From an uncultured Rivibacter sp. (GTDB taxonomy: Bacteria > Pseudomonadota > Gammaproteobacteria > Burkholderiales > Burkholderiaceae): 9,229 bases of DNA. Location: contig CAMLLU010000117.1 of assembly GCA_946480925.1 (NCBI GenBank), forward strand, positions 1 to 9,229. The letters are read 5' to 3'. Position 1 is the stretch's first letter. Each line of letters starts with the position of its first letter. Positions 6,209 through 9,229 of this stretch are shown one piece after another. The position numbers and the translations under genes are program-made. The notes below the pieces were generated by a model. That model ran no database searches. It was not told the DNA's origin and saw only the letters and a list, made by a program, of their open reading frames with translations.

Positions 6209-7522
6209 ATGAACCTGCTGAGATCGCTGCGGCTGCGCGTGTTCGCTTCCCTGCTGGCGCTGGCCGCCGTGGCCGCGCTCGGCGTGGGCGGGGCCACCTA
6301 CGCCAGCGTGCGCACCGAGACGGACGAGCTGTTCGACTACCACCTCAAGCAGATGGCGCTGTCGCTGCGCGACCAGGGCGACATTCCGGAAGACGAGCGC
6401 GTGGCGTTGCGCGACCCTTCGCTGCACTACGTGGTGCAGATCTGGTCGCTCGACGGCGTGGAGATCTACAGCTCGTCGCCCTCGCCGTTGCTGCCGCAGC
6501 GCGCGGTGCTGGGCCTGAGCACGGTGGAGGCCGGCGGCGAGGCGTGGCGCATCTTCAGCGCCGTCACGCCCAGGAGCGTGGTGCAGGTGGGGCAGCCCGT
6601 GGAAGTGCGCCGCGGGCTGGCCACCTCGGCCGCCTTGCGCAGCGTGCTGCCCATCGTGGCCGCGGCGCCGCTGGTGGCGCTGGCGATGTGGTGGCTGGTG
6701 GGCGCTTCGCTGGCGCCGCTGTCGCGCACCGTGCAGGCCGTGCGCGAGCGCCGGCCCGATGCGCTCACGCCGCTGTCGGCGCAGGGGCTGCCCTCCGAGC
6801 TGCAGCCGCTGGTCGAGTCGTTCAACCTGCTGCTGTCGCAGCTGCGGGAGGCCTTCGACGCGCAGCGTGCCTTCGTGGCCGATGCCGCACACGAGCTGCG
6901 TTCGCCGCTCACCGCGCTCAAGCTGCAGATCAGCCTGCTGCGTGACGCGGCCGACGACGCCGAGCGGCTCGATGCCGAGCAGCGCCTGCGCGCCGGGGTG
7001 GACCGTGCCGTGCACCTGGTGGAGCAGTTGCTCGCGCTGGCGCGTGCCGAGCCCGGCGCAGGGGCGGCCAAGGTGTCCACCGACCTGGCAGCCATCGCCC
7101 GCGAAGCGATGGCCGATGCGGCTGCGCTGGCCAGTGCCACGGAGGCCACGGTGACGCTCGATGGGCCGCCAACGCTGCCGCTGATGGGCGACCCGCAAGC
7201 CCTGCGCGGCCTGCTGCGCAACCTGGTGGACAACGCGCTGCTGTACGCCGGGCCCGCACCGCACGTGCGACTGAGCCTGAAGCTCGAGGGCAACGAGGCG
7301 CTGGTTCACGTCGACGACAACGGCCCCGGCATCCCGCCCGCGGACCGCGAGCGCATGTTCGACCGCTTCCACCGCCGCGACCCGGGTGAAGGCACCGGCA
7401 GCGGGCTGGGCCTGGCGATCGTGCGGGCGATCGCGCAGCAGCACGGCGGCTGCGTGACGCTGCTCGACGCTCCGTTGGGAGGCCTGCGCGTGCAGGTGAC
7501 GCTGCCGCTCACTCGAGCGTGA
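6209..7522 (+). CDS. Membrane sensor histidine kinase (QseC/TctE-like)
   Basis: This 437-residue inner-membrane kinase is the partner of the preceding regulator. One transmembrane helix lies at about 9-31 and a second at about 144-166, enclosing a periplasmic sensor of some 110 residues that resembles the small N-terminal sensor domain of QseC/TctE-type kinases. A short HAMP-like linker (about 167-215) follows. The H-box FVADAAHELRSPL (222-234) has phosphoacceptor His228. The ATPase domain shows the N-box NLVDNA (338-343), the G1 box DDNGPGI (369-375), the F-box MFDRFHR (383-389) and the G2 box GTGSGLGLAI (395-404). Every catalytic element is intact and length is normal. The ATG at 6209 has AAGG about seven bases upstream. 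The last 14 bases overlap the 3' end of the opposite-strand gene. The signal sensed is unknown; an acidic or carboxylate ligand is possible by analogy with TctE. Confidence 0.93.
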   Translation: MNLLRSLRLRVFASLLALAAVAALGVGGATYASVRTETDELFDYHLKQMALSLRDQGDIPEDERVALRDPSLHYVVQIWSLDGVEIYSSSPSPLLPQRAVLGLSTVEAGGEAWRIFSAVTPRSVVQVGQPVEVRRGLATSAALRSVLPIVAAAPLVALAMWWLVGASLAPLSRTVQAVRERRPDALTPLSAQGLPSELQPLVESFNLLLSQLREAFDAQRAFVADAAHELRSPLTALKLQISLLRDAADDAERLDAEQRLRAGVDRAVHLVEQLLALARAEPGAGAAKVSTDLAAIAREAMADAAALASATEATVTLDGPPTLPLMGDPQALRGLLRNLVDNALLYAGPAPHVRLSLKLEGNEALVHVDDNGPGIPPADRERMFDRFHRRDPGEGTGSGLGLAIVRAIAQQHGGCVTLLDAPLGGLRVQVTLPLTRA

Positions 7523-9229
7523 GGCTTCCTTCGTGGCCGATGACGTTGAAGCGGCCGTCGCCGAGCGATTGCAGCTCGATGCTGTCGTAGGCGCCGCCGC
7601 TGATCGAGCCCGCCGTGCCCATGGTGCTCCAGGTGGTCGAGGTGTAGAGCTGCTCGTTCGCCGCTACTGCGACGAGCGAGTCGCCGGCGGCCGAGGTGGC
7701 GCAGAAGAACCAGTCGCGATCACTTTCGCGGGGTGTCCAGCTCACGCCGGCATCGGTCGAGGTGTAGATGCGGCCGCCTTGATGGACGGCGACCAGCCGC
7801 CGGCCGTCGGCCGAAGAGGCGATCCAGAGCCAATCGCGCGCGCTGTCGCGGGCCGTCCACGTGGCGCCCCCGTCGCTCGAGGTGTAGATCTGTTCGCCAT
7901 AGCCGCTTGCAGCGAGCCGCATGCCGTCGGCTGATGAAGAGACAGTGATCCAGCTGCGTGCCGAGGCGCGTGGCGTCCAGGTTGCGCCGCCGTCGGTCGA
8001 CGTGTAGATGAGGCCGCCGTTCTCGGCCGCTGTCAGCCGCATGCCGTCGGCTGACGACGCCACCGCGGCCCACGAGCGCGAGGTATCGGTCAAGCGGGCG
8101 GTCCAGGTCGCACCGCCGTCGGCCGACACGTACAGCGAGCCGCCGAACTCGGCGGCCAGCAGCGTTTGCCCGTCGGCCGACATCGCGACCGAGAACCAGA
8201 GGCGCTGGGCGTCGTTCAGCCGGGCGACCCAGGTCGCGCCACCGTCGGTGGACGTATGGACGTAACCCGAATACTCGATGGCAGTGAGCCGAAGGCCGTC
8301 TGCCGACGAGCTCACGCTGATCCAGGGCCGTGCGCTGTCGCCCAGGCGCTCGGTCCAGGTGAGGCCGCGGTCGGTGGAGGTGTAGAGCGAGCCGTTCCAT
8401 ACGGAGGCAATCAGCCGGTTGCCGTTGGCAGACGAGGCGACGGCTGACCAGTCGCGCACCGACTCCCGTGCACTCCACGTCACGCCGGCTTCGACGCCCA
8501 GGTTGCGGCCGTTGACCGTCTGCCCCGCGTTTTGCGCCACCTTCCAGCCGCCGGCGCCGGAGCCGGTGACTCGCACGACTTCGCCCGCCGCGGCAGCGGC
8601 AGGCAGCGTGACGACCACCTGCGCGTAGTCGTTCGCAGCGATGTAGCCGCTCTGCGTGGCCGCCTGCTGCGCCGTGCCCGACACGACGGTCCAGGTCAGC
8701 CCCGGGCCTGGGGCGCCTGCGCAGGCGTAGCTGGTGGAGGTGATCTCGCCGGCATCGAGCGCGCCGTTGGCGTTGCTGTCCAGGCCGGAGGTGATCTTCG
8801 AGCCGCCGTAGCTGCAGTTCGCGCCTGCGGGTTCGGCCACTACTGCCAGCAGAGAGTTCAGGCCATTGGTGCCGTCGAGGCCGTTGGTCCCGTCGACACC
8901 GTTCGTGCCGTTGGTTCCATTCGTTCCATCGGCGCCGTCCGCACCGTTCGTGCCGTTCGTGCCGTTCGTGCCGTGGCACACGAAGCCGGTCGAGCTGATC
9001 TCGGTCGCGTCGAGCACTCCATCGGCATCGAGGTCCGAGCCGACGCTGATCCTCTTGCCTCCATTGGCGCAATTGGTGCCAGGGGCCTCATCAGTCATCG
9101 AGACGAGTGCCGTCAACCCGGCCGGCCCTGTAGCGCCCGTGGCACCCGTGGCACCCGTGGCACCCGTGGCACCTGTGGCACCTGTGGCACCTGTGGCACC
9201 TGTGGCACCTGTGGCACCTGTGGCACCTG
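7509..9229 (-). CDS. Modular collagen-like / Asp-box beta-propeller surface protein (5' end outside window)
   Basis: The minus-strand frame is open to the right edge, so start and any signal peptide are missing. The TTG at 9116 is internal, and the 37 complete codons before it are mostly Gly-Ala-Thr. Numbering from that TTG, the order is: the Gly-Ala-Thr tract upstream; a Cys-pair module (3-48); a collagen-like tract of 13 triplets, mostly Gly-Thr-Asn (49-87); a second Cys-pair module (88-134); a beta-rich segment containing GAGGWKVAQNAGQTV (187-201); seven repeats of 40-42 residues (about 213-500), six with a canonical Asp-box (S-x-D-x-G-x-T/S-W); and a C-terminal beta tail (500-535). Seven blades predict a seven-bladed propeller of the sialidase/sortilin/YCF48 type. 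Sialidase activity is not supported, because no catalytic set can be assigned. The collagen stalks, absence of hydrophobic segments and likely disulfides suggest an exported adhesin or stalked binding protein. No neighbour explains its role. Confidence 0.88.
   Translation of the reverse strand, partial: GATGATGATGATGATGATGATGATGATGATGATGPAGLTALVSMTDEAPGTNCANGGKRISVGSDLDADGVLDATEISSTGFVCHGTNGTNGTNGADGADGTNGTNGTNGVDGTNGLDGTNGLNSLLAVVAEPAGANCSYGGSKITSGLDSNANGALDAGEITSTSYACAGAPGPGLTWTVVSGTAQQAATQSGYIAANDYAQVVVTLPAAAAAGEVVRVTGSGAGGWKVAQNAGQTVNGRNLGVEAGVTWSARESVRDWSAVASSANGNRLIASVWNGSLYTSTDRGLTWTERLGDSARPWISVSSSADGLRLTAIEYSGYVHTSTDGGATWVARLNDAQRLWFSVAMSADGQTLLAAEFGGSLYVSADGGATWTARLTDTSRSWAAVASSADGMRLTAAENGGLIYTSTDGGATWTPRASARSWITVSSSADGMRLAASGYGEQIYTSSDGGATWTARDSARDWLWIASSADGRRLVAVHQGGRIYTSTDAGVSWTPRESDRDWFFCATSAAGDSLVAVAANEQLYTSTTWSTMGTAGSISGGAYDSIELQSLGDGRFNVIGHEGSLTLE
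7617..8480 (-). repeat. Seven tandem Asp-box propeller blades
   Basis: Each blade follows the pattern R-x-W-x-x-V-x-S-S-A-D-G-x-R-L-x-A, then YTSTDGGATWT. The Asp-box aspartates fall at residues 249, 291, 333, 375, 415 and 455 of the protein numbered from 9116, and the seventh blade is degenerate, with Thr at 495. The spacing is 42 residues for the first three intervals and 40 for the last three. At the DNA level the two middle blades share a run around GCATGCCGTCGGCTGA (starting near 7919 and 8039), pointing to recent duplication. Confidence 0.85.
8715..8855 (-). repeat. Cys-pair / Asp-Asn-rich module, copy 2
   Basis: The segment holds NCSYGG, GLDSNANGALDAGEI and a final YACAG, with cysteines at 101 and 132, 31 residues apart. 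Copy 1 has the same layout and the same cysteine spacing. The D-x-N-x-N-G-x-L-D loop resembles a calcium-binding loop. I believe this is the short module found beside collagen-like tracts in many bacterial surface proteins (DUF7151-like), but this was not checked. Confidence 0.7.
8856..8972 (-). repeat. Collagen-like tract, 13 Gly-X-Y triplets
   Basis: Thirteen uninterrupted Gly-X-Y triplets are encoded: eight Gly-Thr-Asn, two Gly-Ala-Asp, and Gly-Val-Asp, Gly-Leu-Asp and Gly-Leu-Asn. No proline occurs, and Asn or Asp fills every Y position. The DNA is a 9-bp-periodic repeat, for example three adjacent CCGTTCGTG units near 8945-8971 on the plus strand. The tract joins the two Cys-pair modules. 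Confidence 0.85.
8973..9110 (-). repeat. Cys-pair / Asp-Asn-rich module, copy 1
   Basis: The segment holds NCANGG, GSDLDADGVLDATEI and FVCHG, with cysteines at 16 and 47 (numbering from the TTG at 9116), 31 residues apart. The D-x-D-x-D-G-x-L-D loop is a close match to an EF-hand-like calcium loop, closer than in copy 2. It separates the Gly-Ala-Thr tract from the Gly-Thr-Asn tract. Confidence 0.7.
9129..9229 (-). repeat. 9-bp tandem repeat encoding a Gly-Ala-Thr collagen-like tract
   Basis: Eleven complete 9-bp units plus two bases run to the window edge. On the plus strand the order is one divergent unit TGTAGCGCC, four units CGTGGCACC and six units TGTGGCACC. In the minus-strand gene each unit reads Gly-Ala-Thr, giving eleven collagen-like triplets before GPAG. 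The array continues outside the window, so the total copy number is unknown. Confidence 0.92.

Noticed and set aside
5416..7444. Minus-strand open frames (5416-6297 and 6092-7444) opposite the two-component genes
   Set aside because: The plus-strand frames contain every receiver and kinase motif, while the opposite frames are His/Arg/Gln-rich shadows.
7617..8480. Sialidase (neuraminidase) activity for the Asp-box protein
   Set aside because: Asp-boxes mark the fold only. The arginine triad, Tyr/Glu pair and FRIP-type motif of sialidases cannot be identified.
7720..9072. 450-residue minus-strand frame in another phase of the surface-protein gene
   Set aside because: It is Arg-rich, and its apparent repeats only mirror the DNA repeats of the Asp-box blades; the 7509-9229 frame gives coherent domains.
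9129..9229. CRISPR array or satellite DNA
   Set aside because: The units are 9 bp without spacers and stay in frame as Gly-Ala-Thr with the downstream protein.

Overview
The window is a high-GC bacterial chromosomal segment, probably from a betaproteobacterium of the order Burkholderiales (Comamonadaceae-like). This rests on the base composition, a feruloyl-CoA synthase / crotonase / thiolase cluster, a Bug-type tripartite tricarboxylate (TTT) receptor and a QseBC-like two-component pair. The assignment is from pattern recognition and was not tested by a search.

Bases 1-5447 (plus strand) hold five genes that read as one catabolic and uptake cluster. They are the C-terminal half of a feruloyl-CoA synthase (cut by the left edge), a crotonase-family enoyl-CoA hydratase, a thiolase, a Bug/TTT periplasmic receptor and a LivK-type ABC substrate-binding protein. 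Together they suggest CoA activation of a hydroxycinnamate-like acid, hydration of its side chain and thiolytic removal of acetyl-CoA, with two secreted receptors for uptake or sensing of the substrate. The crotonase keeps both catalytic glutamates of true hydratases. This favours the beta-oxidative route over the retro-aldol hydratase/lyase route. The 3-hydroxyacyl-CoA dehydrogenase and the permease partners that would complete the scheme are not in the window.

Bases 5524-7522 (plus strand) encode an OmpR-family response regulator with a TTG start and, 16 bases later, its membrane histidine kinase. All phosphotransfer and ATP-binding residues are visible in both. They may control the upstream cluster or follow it by chance.

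Bases 7509-9229 (minus strand) are one convergent gene whose stop overlaps the kinase stop by 14 bases and whose 5' end lies beyond the right edge. It encodes a modular, probably exported protein. From N to C terminus it has a Gly-Ala-Thr collagen-like tract made of 9-bp tandem repeats, a Cys-pair/Asp-Asn-rich module, a second collagen-like tract, a second Cys-pair module, a beta-rich segment, seven Asp-box blades predicted to form a seven-bladed beta-propeller, and a C-terminal beta tail. This is the most unusual part of the window.

No tRNA, rRNA, CRISPR array, insertion sequence or phage gene was seen. The only gaps between genes are short: 13, 151, 19, 76 and 16 bases. The 151-base gap, and the questionable N-terminal extension of the thiolase, carry hairpin-forming sequences that look like intergenic repeats.
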